A DNA stretch of 64,000 nt from assembly GCA_928212115.1 (NCBI GenBank), contig CAKMRJ010005412.1, forward strand, positions 252,591,648 to 252,655,647, read 5' to 3'. Shown one piece after another: positions 34,642 through 46,121 of the stretch. Every line of letters starts with the position of its first letter. The first letter of the stretch is position 1. The notes under the pieces are model-generated. The model searched no databases. It had not been told where the DNA came from and saw only the letters and a list, made by a program, of their open reading frames with translations. The translations under genes were made by a program, and so were the position numbers. This DNA is from Lactuca virosa (lineage: Eukaryota > Streptophyta > Magnoliopsida > Asterales > Asteraceae).

Positions 34642-35511
34642 ATAGTTAGTTTGAAACTTGCAACAAAGTAAATATAATTGACTTTTGGTGATTAAATAAT
34701 AGAGAATTATTTATGAGTTTTGTTTACTGTCTTTTGTCAATTGTTTATTCTTGTGTTTCGCTTTGCATGTTTTACATCCTGAATAATATGATTATTCAAA
34801 CTCCACAGTCGTTCGTACTTTTGGAAGTAAGTAGTGAATTAAGACTGTCATGAATTGAACTGTATATTGTCTAAGGAAGTTAGACATATCAATAGTATTG
34901 TTACAATGTTCATGAGTACTTAGAAATGGATATTTAAGTATTTGATAAACCCACGCTCAAAGAATTACTTCATGGAATCTATCACGAGCAATTCTGAGAC
35001 GATAATATCTTATAATCTTGAAACGGAGATATATGAGTTGTAATTTACAAGTCGGTTGTATGTTGGTAATGTGTAAACGCATCAGTAACTTGATGTTATA
35101 AAACGTATTGCCACGCATGATTTGATGAGTAAATGGTGCAAGCATATAAGTCAAAGTTTATTCGTTCATTTTTCCCTGATGGGAAAAACAATATCTTTGG
35201 GCCCCTCGGTGATTTGGTGTTGACTTATAGTGTCGGGCCCGACCATGACTAAATTGATGTGTTCGATTAGAAGTTCTATGTTGTCACAAATCAGAAATCG
35301 GGAAACAAAGTATTGGACTATGATATTGATTCTATTCCATGTCTCATGTCTGAATGATATCTAGCAGAACGGAGGATTATATGATCACTTATCTTAGGAC
35401 ATGTAACTGATTGGGTCAGAGTTTGGTAGTGGCTTTTGGAAGCTACAATTTGTTTATCGATTAAGAAGTTATACCGACAATCATAGTTATAGACTTATCC
35501 AAGTGGGATAC
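34642..35511. other. Copia 3' internal region before the right LTR
   Basis: No ORF. Runs from the end of RNase H to the right LTR. The bases just before the LTR (AAGTGGGATAC) are a weak polypurine tract. Confidence 0.55.
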
Positions 35512-36349
35512 TGTTGGATTAGGCGTCTAGGCCTATAACTATAATTGGTATATACTTGAATTGATAGTAGCACAGTCCTTTTGGGTTACCCTCAAACCTA
35601 ACAATTAGGCAAGATGACTTTTGGAGAGAGAGGTTGATTTATTATTTGATTAATAAACTGAAATAAATAGTATATTGATATATTATAAGAATAATATATT
35701 AATTAGAAATAGTAATATTTAATTATAAATTAATCAGAAATTAATTAGAATTAATTTTGGGATTAATTGAATTAATTAAAAATACAGGGATTGTTTTGTT
35801 ATTTATTAATAGTTGAGAAAGGAATGCTCTAGAACCTCTTGAAAGAGGTGGACGAAAATCTCTAGGGAAACCCTAGGAGATTTCGTCCAAGGCCCTAAGG
35901 TAAAGGGATTGTGTTGTTTGGTCACCAAGCAAAGGGATCTAGGGCATATCCCTTAAACCATAGCTTTGGCACCAAGTTTCCTCAACTATATAAAGAGCTT
36001 CTTGGCCCTTGATTTTGTCCATGCCTTCCCTCCACAAGCTTTGGAAGAAATTCCATCATCTCTCCTAAGTTATTCTCTTGCTAGTTGGGTGTGATTCCAT
36101 TAGAGGCACGACACTTGTGGTGCTTGCTTCCATGAGATCTTCAAAGGAATTTCTAGTTGTTTGCTATAACAACTAAAAGGTATGAAATCTTAAACCTTTT
36201 CTTTAGTATTTTCGAAAATATACTAGGGTTCTTAGGGTTTCTTTTTGATGTTCTTAGTTATAGGTTCAATAGAGAAAACATAGATCTTGTTTTAGGTTGC
36301 ATGCACACTTAAGAGTTTTGAGTTTGTTTGTTATGCCTATAACCCATCA
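35512..36349 (+). repeat. Right LTR of the Copia element
   Basis: Aligns with the left LTR along its length with scattered substitutions and small indels. It has the same TATATAAA (35987-35994) and the same 39-base hairpin (35850-35888). Confidence 0.92.
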
Positions 36350-36893
36350 ATATATTGATCGAGTTGAAATACACCCCAAGGAGGGGTCCATATGTGTATA
36401 TGGGGTTGCAATATACCCAGGGTTAAGCCCAACTATATGTTTGGTATGCGGTACTGTGGGGAACTCACTAAGCTTTGTGCTTACAATTTATGTTTATGGT
36501 TTCAAGTACTTCTAGTTCGAAAGGGAAGACCCGACGTTATGGCACATCATCCTCCCCTCATGATTTCTGCATTTTGAATAATTGTACTATGATGTTTTAA
36601 ATATTATATTTGATGATGCATGGTTTTTGGAACTATTGATGAATGAAATTGATAATGCTTGAATGAAAAATTTTATCACTATTATTGGGCTGTTACATAT
36701 TCATCACGACCCCATTCCAACATATATCATATCTATCATCCACGGATACTCTAAAGTCACCCCCTCCCGACCCCTACTTGCCACAGTAAGCCATTGTCAC
36801 CCCTGTGAAGCCATCATACACGTTCCATTGCTACGGCCTACACCGTCGCAGGCCAAGTTCTAAATTTTTTGAAGTTATATTTTCCCTTTTTTG

Positions 36894-37378
36894 TAGGGGT
36901 ACTAATGAGCCAAGCTACTTGTGAGCTACTCGGGATCGACTCATTAAAAGCTCGACTCGAAACCGATTTTAAACGAGCCCGAGCCGAGCTCGAGCTTAAT
37001 ATTAAGCTCGTTTATTAAACGAGCTCGAGCCTATGTCACTAGGCTCGATTAGGCTCGCGAGCCTAAACGAGCCTTTTATATATTTTTATATATTAAAATA
37101 AAAATATATTCGGGGAATTAGGGATTTAAGGTATTAGTAAACGAGCTTCATAACGAGCTTGAGCCGAGCTTAAGCTTATTTAGACACGTGAAACAAAAAA
37201 TGAGCCGAGCACGAGCCCGTTCCGAGCTTGTATAATTATTTACGAGCTCGAGCCGAGCTCAGTACAAGAAAGCTTGAATCGAGCCGAGCTCGAGCTCGAG
37301 CTCGAGCCTCGTATAACTTAAACGAGCCCGAGCCGAGCCTGACCATGCTCGGCTCGGCTCGGCTCGTTTGCACCCTTA
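36894..37378. mobile_element. Non-autonomous hAT element, GAGCTCGAGC-rich family
   Basis: Starts TAGGGGTACTAATGAGCC and ends GTTTGCACCCTTA. The 8-bp flanks CTTTTTTG are perfect at 36886-36893 and 37379-37386. The 485-bp body is packed with GAGCCGAGC and GAGCTCGAGC motifs in both orientations, giving high self-complementarity. The one longer ORF is a by-product of these repeats. Confidence 0.85.
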
Positions 37379-37386
37379 CTTTTTTG

Positions 37387-37769
37387 CTTTCAGACTACAT
37401 AAATTCCAGAATTTGCAATCTGAAATACACTTTTTCAGTCCGTAACGTACGGGTGTGAAATTCCAGACCCGATACTTACCAATCACCAGCAGCCCCGGAA
37501 TGAACATAACTACTCCATAAATGCAATATTATGGAGTAAGTGGTCATTTTACAAAAAATATAAAAAGTTGGTTATCGTTACTAATTTCAAGGTTAATAAT
37601 TGATATCAATACTTAATCTTGAACATCCCTACAAAGCCTACGCTGATTTTTTGGTGTAGTACACATGGTTATAGAACACAAATGATATTTTTTGTGGATA
37701 TTTTTTATCCTTATATGTCTAAAAGAGTTCAATTACCAAATATTTGTTAAGCTTTGAATCAATATCGTT
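37387..37769. other. Intergenic, possibly the internal edge of a lost minus-strand Copia
   Basis: No gene. The right edge abuts GCTCTGATACCA, the complement of a Met-tRNA primer-binding site, so the last part may be 5' internal sequence of a minus-strand LTR element. Confidence 0.3.
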
Positions 37770-38220
37770 GCTCTGATACCAACTTAAAATGACAAATAAC
37801 CTTTACTAAAGATGTTATTACTTTTAAAACTAAAACTCACTACAAAATACGCTCAACACTCATAATATTCCAGATCAAAACAACTGACAAACAAGAACAA
37901 CTACGCACAACTTTTGGGTTATAGAATGAAACCCTAGCTAAGAACACAACCCCAACTGTGAGAAACCTTGTTCGAACAATATAGAGAAACACCTAGTGAG
38001 TGAGTGTACATGAAACAAATATTAACACTATGCAAAGTTACAAACAATTATATACTACAAATTAGATTCGAGAACAAGTATGACCCATATCAGAATAACC
38101 TATGTCATTCTTCACAACTTTGGAGATAATGAGATGCAGACCATGAATTCCATCTTTTACTCACCTTCAGCTCTTTCAAACTTAAAATAATAGTATTTAT
38201 TAATCTTTAAGGTATTAAAT
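37770..38220 (-). mobile_element. Possible minus-strand LTR fragment beside a primer-binding site
   Basis: GCTCTGATACCA at 37770-37781 is the exact complement of the TGGTATCAGAGC primer site. The sequence to its right shares a roughly 100-base segment (GTCATTCTTCACAACTT, GGAGATA, GAGATGCA, CCATGAATTCCATCTT, TACTCACCTTCA) with 38490-39230. No clear CA end adjoins the primer site, so the LTR boundary is uncertain. Confidence 0.35.
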
Positions 38221-38531
38221 AAAGTGAACCATTGCAATAGTTTTAGAATTGGTATTAGTGAACATTTGTGATGGTTTAATAACCATTGTAACTGCCAATT
38301 GACAGTTATAGTATTATTGTTATATAAATATGTGTGTAATCAGATGTAAATGCTTGTTTTGATATTAATAAAATGAATTATTGTTTTCTAGTTTAGAACC
38401 CACATTTTTTTCATGTATATGTACAATAACTTTCCTGCATAACTCTTGATATTCAAAGGTTGATCCAATAATATGACCCGGGTCGGAAATAACCTTTGTC
38501 ATTCTTCACAACTTGGAGATAGTGAGATGCA

Positions 38532-39198
38532 TGTTGGTGATTTTAGTGTTACTGGACATTTTGGGTAATTGGAACTAACATGTGAACTAAAGGGCTTATT
38601 ATTTGTACTATATATTATATGTTTGGTGAATGCATAGTGCATGCATATAAAAGATCAAATTATAAGTCAGTACGGCAAAACGACGGAGGTTAAGGGGGTC
38701 GCGACCCTAGCGGGGTCCAAGAGGCAGAGCCCTTGGCGGTCGAGGGTCAACGCCTCCGTGCGGTTTGGGGCAACACCCCAAAAGGTCTTCGGAAATTTGA
38801 ATTAGTTTCATTATGGAAAAACCGAATTCTAGTAGGGTAATTACAGTAAGATTGAAAACTGTTGTCAGTTTTGGAAACCATTGATTAAGTTGTTAAATTT
38901 GTGACTTTCCTAACTAATTTAGAAGATAGAAACTCTAATTTTTCATGCATATATAGGACTCGTCTTTTGATTCGTATAGAACCCTTCTCAGCTCTTCTTC
39001 TTCTTGAACAAACTCAGAACTCTCTGGCGGTTTGGCTTGTGTTTCTGTGCCAAGATACACAAGTGTCTTTTTGGATTATCCTAGACTGGATTTCCTGTAA
39101 CCCAGACATAAGGTGAAAATATCAGTTTGGAAAGTGAACTTACATGATCCATAAGGAATCTGGTTCTCCACCATCATCCTACTTACTGCTCCCCAACA
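38532..39198 (+). mobile_element. Solo LTR (TGTTGG...CCAACA type)
   Basis: 667 bp beginning TGTTGGTGATTTTAG and ending TGCTCCCCAACA, flanked by a perfect 5-bp duplication ATGCA (38527-38531 and 39199-39203). It interrupts a sequence whose uninterrupted relative lies at about 38100-38190, confirming both boundaries. It contains a GC-rich stretch (38690-38780) and a GCATATATAGG TATA-like site (about 38946). No coding sequence. The ends resemble Copia LTRs. Confidence 0.85.
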
Positions 39199-39203
39199 AT
39201 GCA

Positions 39204-41886
39204 TGCCATGAATTCCATCTTCTACTCACCTTCATCCCCTTTCAACAATCTTCAGCTTAAACAACATCCTATTTGAACACTTTTTGACCCTCTTTTCATA
39301 CACTTAACCAAATTAAATCAGTACCTAATAATATTTGATTTACCTTATTTAGTTTGTAGATTAATAATGAAATATTAATTATTTCAACACTTATTGTATG
39401 CCAACTCATGTTACTCCTGTTATTATTTCTCAGGAATAGGTCCACATGTTGGGGTTAAATATGGGAATAACAAGATTTTCGATGTCCGGAAGGTAGGGCC
39501 TATCAAGTCCCATAGGATGACTAAGTGAGTGTTAATCGTGCTATGTTATTCGAAACTAGAGTGTGCCTATTTTTATTTGTTTCTTTTACAGTTGTACCCA
39601 CTTTCTAAGGTGTATCAATGCATGTGCACATGGGACACCAAACCATTGTTTCGGTTATGGAACGGTCGTCCCATCACATCAATGGTAATGGGCGTGATAT
39701 CATAGTCCCGCCCAAATCACCCCTCTTTAAATAAAAAAAAACTTTAAATTTAGTTATTTTCTTTACCATTTACTACGTTTTTTCTAGGATGCTCTTCTTC
39801 GAACTCTTCTTTGATAATGGTTGGTGATCACTTAGCCATCGTTGTGTCTACGGTTACTCCGAATTCAATAGAGTGTGTTATTCCCTATAATTGTCGTCGA
39901 TAGACATCGTAGACATCTCTCCTCTTGCAAGTATTATGTATTCTCCAAGCGGAAAGGTTGGGTGTATGTTCGGCTTCTTGAAGCTTATCTTCGTCTTCCT
40001 CCTACGAATTTTTTTGATCATGTGATAGAGCACTATTGTATTCACATGTCTCAGTTATCTGTCGATAGAGTTTGAACTTTCGTGTCTGAGTAAGCATGAC
40101 TTCGTCAAAGGTCCGTTTGTTTCAACGATATCACTATATCACTCGTAGTGGTGATTGTTATACTTTCCATTTGCGGAACCTTTTGCTATTTCATGAAAAC
40201 TAATTGAATGAGAGATTTTTTGTGTGGTATGAATGTTATTTCATAAAAGCTGAATTGAGAATCATTTTGCTATTTCATGTGGTAATTCGGTATGGAATAG
40301 TAGTATAGCAGGTCATGAATTGTGAATTGAAAGAATCCTTTTGTTATTTCATGTGATGGCTTTTTGTCAATTTTAAGATGGTATGAATATTTTATTTTTT
40401 GGATGGTTTGTTGGTGTTTATTAATACTTTTAAACAATAAGGTAAAATGATAATTATTCACATTCAACATATCCGTTAAGCAGCCTTACCAAACAACATG
40501 TTTTCATTTAGAGTTGGATTCAAACCTTTGAATCATTCAAAGGTTGCCAAACAACTTCTAAGTGATTATAGATGATTAGATTCAAGAAAAGTTGAAGTGG
40601 ATATTAAAGAACTTCCTGATTAGATAAATACTACACATATAGTACGTATTATTTACCCATCAAATTACTTTTTCTGCCCCTCCTAGTGCACTTGTTTTAC
40701 AGTTTTTTTTTACGGAAATTGTGACTGATGTTTAGTTGTGTCCTTGCATTGCTTCTTAGGAATAGTTGACAATTAATGGTTTATGAATTATGATGTTGCA
40801 TCAATTTGCATATGTTCACCTTTTCGTATGTTTTATTCTGTAGCAACTTTTGTAAACCATTTGTAGACTTTTTTTTCCCTTTTATGATTGCCTTTGTGAT
40901 CACATCCGGTGCATAATGTATTATGTAGTTGGAAATGTAGATCTTTAGCATGCTTTTTTTACTTGTGTTATTACAATGGTTTAACATGATGATATAAAGA
41001 TGTGGTGTTTTGTTTAATAATGGTAATAAACAATAAAACAAAATTTGAATGCGAAATGTTATATCAAGATTAATTCATGTCAAAAGATACTCACGTTGTG
41101 TCGATAACAGTCATGCTAATGCTAAATCATCGTGTGATCGGTTCAAATCTTGTTTTTACATAAATTGAAATGAATAACTAAATTAAAAGGACTTTAAGAG
41201 CAAAGTAAATTTGGTATGGACTAAAATAGATATTATAAATAGCTAATTATGTTAAACATATTAATCCTGAAAAATACAAAATTAAGTATTATCACAAGAT
41301 ACCTAAACAAAATCTTTATGAATTTAACGCATAATTGTATCGGCTGCAATAAGAAACATATATTCCAAATAACAGTAAAAGAAAGCAAGGTAAGGGTCAT
41401 TATTTCTGATTTATCATAAATGACAAAAAAAAAAAAAGATTCGACTTTTGTTGAATAAAAATCGAAATACTTCACGATTTTGACATTTCATAAAAGGTAA
41501 AAGACAGCGCTTTTAATAAATTAGTGGATGATATTTTAGATATGTTACAAATAATCTCACAGTTTACCCAAATGTTATTATTCCCCTAAGACAAATAAAG
41601 TATGTGTTAAAGTTTCATTAGACAAAGGCCGTTTTTGGAACTACATATAAAATTACTCATTTCACGATTTTGAAATTAAAGACATTTGATATTTCAAACA
41701 AATAGAGTAATAAAACAAAAAATGGTGAAATGGAGAATATCCGTTGATACTTGATATTCTTTAATATGTAAAGTTTAGATTCTAGCTTCAACATCTTGTT
41801 TTCTCTTTTGGAAGTTTTAAAACATTAAATTTCAAGTCAAAATCATGGACTCTTCCCTCACTTCATTCAATACATACATATATCAT
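39204..41886. other. Long intergenic stretch, no supported gene
   Basis: Only short ORFs on both strands, none with recognisable motifs. The segment 39780-40080 is less AT-rich and has a 66-residue open frame (MLFPIIVVDRHRRHL...) that I cannot assign. The sequence from about 41500 is upstream of the polygalacturonase. Confidence 0.35.
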
Positions 41887-41889
41887 ATA

Positions 41890-41899
41890 TGTATAAATA
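41890..41899 (+). promoter_or_regulatory. Likely TATA box of the polygalacturonase gene
   Basis: GTATAAATAT about 105 bp before the chosen ATG, consistent with a leader of about 75-80 bases. Confidence 0.5.
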
Positions 41900-41999
41900 T
41901 TCACCAACTATTGATCAAGAAAAGAAACTACACAATACCAGAGAATTGTATTTCATACACAAGTCATTCTTAATATTATATATGTGTATAATAAGTAGA

Positions 42000-44172
42000 A
42001 TGAAAATGCTACTTTTTATCATGTTATTGCTTTGCTTGTTACATCATAGCCATGGTGGTGCTTATAATGTAATGAATTATGGCGCCAAGGGCGATGGAAT
42101 GACTGATGATACAAAGGTATATACGATCATTTACACTTATTTTCCATAAATTTCATGTCTTAAAAAATAAATTATTCAAAAGAATAATCTATTTTTTAAA
42201 ATAAAGCATTAAAAACAGTAGTTATTTGAATAAGCTTTTAACAACTTCCAACTATTTACCTATAAGTCTATAACCTATATTTTGATTATTCGACTTGTAA
42301 TCAATAAAATACAATGAGTTTACCTTTTTGTTGTTTAATTTAATTTTTGCAACAAGGCTTTTGAAGAAGCTTGGCAAGAGTTATGTAATGATGTTGGACC
42401 AAAGTCAAGGTTGATCATACCATCGCCCCAAACCTTCTTAGTGGGCCCAATCAACTTTCAAGGCCCGTGTAAATCTCCAAATATCTATTTTCTGGTAATC
42501 CTATTCCCCCTCCCAAAATACAAACTTATATTGCACATACAAATTCATTCAAATTCTTTTTGTTATATTTCAAGTACATCAAATTGTTATAAAAGAACAA
42601 AAAACACACAAACTTGAAAACCATCATTAAACTCACATTTACTATTTTGAGCAGATATTGGGTACAATCATCGCCCCTGAAAACCCTAGTTCATGGGGTA
42701 GTTGTGAAACCGGGGCATGGCTATTATTTTATGACGTTAACAATCTTATTATTGATGGTGGTGGTACTATCGATGGTCGTGGCAATGCTTGGTGGACCAA
42801 ATCTTTGTCTGATGTACATGCATTTTAGTTTCTTTTTTAGATAATATTCACAATCATTGATTTTCAAAACTATAACTATACTGATTTAATATATTTTTTG
42901 TAGATAACAGAAGAATCTACATGTTCAATACCACCAACGGTAAGAATCTTGTTTAATAAACGTTATTAATTAAACATACACTAAAAACGTATTGCTACAG
43001 AACAATGTTTTATTTACTATATATTGTGAATTTTGACACCATAATAAGTTATTTTGCAACGTGTATGTAGGCGTTACATTTTGAAAATTGCTATGGGCTT
43101 CGATTAAGACAACTTAAGCATCTTGATAGCCCTAGAAATCATATCGGTCTATCCAGATGCAGTAATTCCGTTATTTCAAATTTAGAAATAGTTGCACCTG
43201 CAAATAGCCCAAACACCGATGGCATCGACGTGTCACTCTCAACCTACATACATATACACGATTCCGTTATTAAAACCGGTACATACTTCATATAATATTC
43301 ATTGTCTTTGGTTTACCTTTACATTTTGTTCTATTACATGACAACACATCGTGCTATAAAACGTTAGGTGACGATTGTATTGCTCTAATCAACGGATCCT
43401 CTCAAATCAATATTACGGGCATAAATTGCGGTCCGGGCCATGGTATAAGGTAAAATTCAAAGTCGGGTCGGATCAATGTTATGGGTCAAATATGTGTTGT
43501 TGCTTATTGTTATTTTTTCTTTAATCTTGTAGCATCGGAAGTTTAGGCATAAATGGGGAATATGATACTGTGGAAGGTATTTACGTACGAAATTGCAACT
43601 TCACCGGAACACAAAACGGAGCAAGAATCAAAACATGGCAGGTAATAGGGTATATCAGTAGGACAAAAATTGCAATTTTTTTCTCTCTCGTCATCATAAG
43701 TAGTCCTAGAAAGCTTGTCGAGTACTGTTAAAACTCGTTATCTACAATCATACAGGGAGGATCTGGATATGCTAGAGATATTACATTTGAGCAAATTACA
43801 CTTCATAATGTGAATAACCCGATACTTGTGGATCAATACTATTGTCCTAGTGGAAATAATTGCCCTACAGAGGTAAAACCCTTTCTCAAAGATTAATCAC
43901 TCAAAGAATTGAATTATGAGCTTATAATTTCTGATTTGCAGGGTTCAGCAGTGAAAATTAGTGACATAACTTACAGATTATTTCAAGGAACATCGTCATC
44001 TCGAACTGCAATAAATTTTGATTGCAGTAACAAAGTAGCATGTTCTGGTATTTCTTTGGATCAGATTAACATAACATCAACTGTGACTGGAGAAAATACA
44101 ATTGCACGCTGCAACAATGCTTATGGGGCAAGTTCTTCAACAGAACCTAGTGCAACTTGTTTGTTACATTAA
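42000..44172 (+). CDS. Secreted polygalacturonase (glycoside hydrolase family 28)
   Basis: GH28 enzymes hydrolyse alpha-1,4-galacturonan in pectin in the cell wall. Exons: 42000-42116, 42357-42494, 42655-42813, 42904-42939, 43071-43278, 43368-43449, 43533-43641, 43756-43872 and 43942-44172, all with GT-AG introns, joining to 398 aa. The ATG at 42000 gives a signal peptide (MKMLLFIMLLLCLLHHSHGG); upstream in-frame ATGs would add a polar extension. The mature start YNVMNYGAKGDGMTDDT is typical. All four GH28 motifs are present: NTDGID (198-203, catalytic D200), GDDCIALING (D221, D222), GPGHGISIGSLG (H244, S247 spanning a junction) and RIKTWQ (R278, K280). Motif II has ALING where many members have SIGxG. 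Exo or endo action cannot be told from the sequence; the compact catalytic domain without an N-terminal prosequence is common in flower- and pollen-type members. Confidence 0.93.
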
Positions 44173-44342
44173 ATGTTTGCACGAATTATACATTGTGTTA
44201 ACCCGACATTGTTCGTGGTTTAAGCTTAGGATCAAGCTGATTAACTATAGAATTAATGTTTATGTCGAGTTAAAGATCTTGATAGTTGTTATGTAATCAT
44301 GTAAAATGCAAGTTTAGTATGTGATGCAAATGACATCAAGTT

Positions 44343-46121
44343 TCACCAAAAGTCTTTACATGAACAAATCCCATCTCTAAAGTGATGAAATCTATTTCTA
44401 TCTCTAACAACAATCTCCCGATTATAAATCTTGGAAACAAACTTTGTTGCCGAATGACAATCGCTACAAACACGCAAGTTTTTCACAATGCGTATACGAG
44501 TGCCAGGTGGCGTTTTCAAAAGCGCGAATGCAATAGCTAATTTTTCACTATGTCTATTCAAAGCATCTTCTTTATCCTCTTCATTGATATCAAGTAACAC
44601 CTCTGAAGTAGTAGCAACATATCCAGCCATCTTCATCTTCCACCCCATTTCATCAATCATCTCATGAATCTCTTTATCTAAATCATGTGTTCTATCACCC
44701 GAAACAAATTCATACATCTTGTTGTCTAATTCTATCATTGTACTCCCGGGAATCTTTTTTATTCCCTTTTCGCCCATCATGTCTCTGATTTTCTTTTTCT
44801 TTTCCCAATCGGACATTTTCCCGTATATATTCGAAAGCAAGACATAATTAGATTGATCCAACGGCTCGTATTCGATCAATTTTTTTGTGATGGTTTCACC
44901 GAGATTGAGTTGACCGTGTAGACGACACGCAGCGGTCAACGTCCTCCAGATTATCGGGTTTGGGTCAAGGGGCATTTTGGTAACAAAATCTAGTGCCTCT
45001 TTGACTAATCCTGCTCTACTGAAAAGGTCAACCATGCATCCGTAATGCTCGATTTTGGGTTTTATATGGAAGTTTGAAGTCATGGAGTCAAAGTACTTTT
45101 GGCCTTCGTTGACTAAACCTGAATGACTACAAGCTGAAAGCAACCCGATAAAAGTGACATCATCTGGTGGGACCCCAGAAAGATTCATTTTTTCAAATAA
45201 TGAAGCAGCTTCTAACCCACGTCCATGCATTGCCATGCCCACAATCACAGAAGTCCAAGAAACAATGGTTTTATGATCCAAGGTTTTGAATAGCCTTAAA
45301 GCTTTATCCATGTCGCCACATTTAGTGAACATATCAATAAGGGCATTAGAAAGTTCGATGCTTTTTGGAATCTTTTCTCTTTCTATATAGTTTTCCACCC
45401 ACTTTCCAAGCTCTAAAGCGCCTAAATCACTACAGGCGGAGAGAACAGAAACCATGGTGATCTCATCGGGTTTAACCCCAGCAATCTGCATCTCCCTAAA
45501 CAACTCAACAGCACTGGTTGACTTTCCCATGCGTGCGTACCCACCGATCATTGCACTCCAGGATACAGAATCCGACTTAGGCATTTCATCGAACACTACT
45601 CGTGCATTCTCAACCCCACCACAAGAACAATACATGTGAACCATAGTATTCAAGACATGTATGTCCTCATCAAACCCAAACTTCACAACCTTACCATGAA
45701 CAGATTCGCCTAAACGTAACCTCCCGACACCCGCGCAGGCCTTGAGGACAAATGGGTATGTGAACTTATTAGGGGTAACATCATTCCAAACCATGGTTTT
45801 GTAAATATCAACAGCTGTGATCTTGGATTGATGGGTTTGCGCGTAAGCTCTAATGACGGTGTTGTAAAGGAAAGTATCGTAGAGATGTGTTTTAGCATCC
45901 GGAGAGAATAGGATGGATGAAGCGTAGTCAATGGCATTGAGATCGGATGATGTTGAAGTGAATTTGGTGAGGACTAGTTGGTTGTCTTGGAGACCCAATT
46001 TGAAAATCTGTGCATGAATTTGGTTGAGATTAAGGAGTGTAGTGCAGGTTTGGAGGATGGATAAACATTGTTGTTCTGCTGCTCTTTTGTTGACGATGAT
46101 TTTGGATGCTGGGAAGTGCAT
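44343..46121 (-). CDS. PLS-class pentatricopeptide repeat protein with DYW domain
   Basis: DYW-class PPR proteins bind specific RNA sites in plastids or mitochondria, and the DYW domain is a cytidine deaminase for C-to-U editing (family knowledge). A single exon of 592 aa with no break. P, L and S repeats fill residues of about 60-430 (for example VSWSAMIGGYARMGKSTSAVELF and VSWTSVIVGMAMHGRGLEAA). E and E+ motifs follow (IIWRTLTAACRLHG, YVLLSNIYG, IKKIPGSTMIEL), then DYW from about 498. Deaminase signatures are HSEKLA (H524, E526) and CSDC (C552, C555), with a further CSC at 586-588. The protein ends DFW rather than DYW. The N-terminus has basic and hydroxylated residues compatible with an organelle transit peptide. 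The RNA target cannot be read here. It resembles the At4g21065 type, but orthology is not established. Confidence 0.93.
   Translation of the reverse strand: MHFPASKIIVNKRAAEQQCLSILQTCTTLLNLNQIHAQIFKLGLQDNQLVLTKFTSTSSDLNAIDYASSILFSPDAKTHLYDTFLYNTVIRAYAQTHQSKITAVDIYKTMVWNDVTPNKFTYPFVLKACAGVGRLRLGESVHGKVVKFGFDEDIHVLNTMVHMYCSCGGVENARVVFDEMPKSDSVSWSAMIGGYARMGKSTSAVELFREMQIAGVKPDEITMVSVLSACSDLGALELGKWVENYIEREKIPKSIELSNALIDMFTKCGDMDKALRLFKTLDHKTIVSWTSVIVGMAMHGRGLEAASLFEKMNLSGVPPDDVTFIGLLSACSHSGLVNEGQKYFDSMTSNFHIKPKIEHYGCMVDLFSRAGLVKEALDFVTKMPLDPNPIIWRTLTAACRLHGQLNLGETITKKLIEYEPLDQSNYVLLSNIYGKMSDWEKKKKIRDMMGEKGIKKIPGSTMIELDNKMYEFVSGDRTHDLDKEIHEMIDEMGWKMKMAGYVATTSEVLLDINEEDKEDALNRHSEKLAIAFALLKTPPGTRIRIVKNLRVCSDCHSATKFVSKIYNREIVVRDRNRFHHFRDGICSCKDFW

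Larger units (their letters stand above)
27559..36349 (+). mobile_element. Ty1/Copia LTR retrotransposon, two LTRs, defective
   Basis: LTRs 27559-28383 (825 bp) and 35512-36349 (838 bp) both start TGTTGGATTAGG and end CCCATCA. The target duplication ATATA is perfect at 27554-27558 and 36350-36354. The primer-binding site TGGTATCAGAGC (28385-28396, initiator Met tRNA type) follows the left LTR. The internal region carries gag, protease, integrase, reverse transcriptase and RNase H in the Copia order, with stops and shifts throughout. A 1178-bp hAT element lies inside RNase H. The LTRs look about 90% alike by eye, so the insertion is not very recent. Confidence 0.92.
26232..36697 (+). mobile_element. 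Gypsy-type solo LTR split by a Copia element
   Basis: The LTR starts TGTAACATTCAG at 26232 and ends GGGCTGTTACA at 36697, with near-matching 5-bp flanks TATTT (26227-26231) and TATTC (36698-36702). Removing the Copia insertion and one target copy leaves about 1.67 kb. The left arm has palindromic TCACGACGTGA-type motifs (about 26310-26390 and 27010-27150), AGGTGAGTT (27332-27340) and a 43-bp tandem repeat. The right arm resumes that repeat and holds GAACTCACTAAGC (36461-36473). The TGTAACA start and this layout suggest a Tekay/chromovirus-like Gypsy family (inference). Confidence 0.65.

Noticed and set aside
37228..37458. Small protein with an RARARA stretch
   Set aside because: By-product of the GAGCTCGAGC repeats in the hAT at 36894.
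39875..40075. 66-residue ORF as a gene
   Set aside because: No recognisable family, no splice context, and length within chance expectation.
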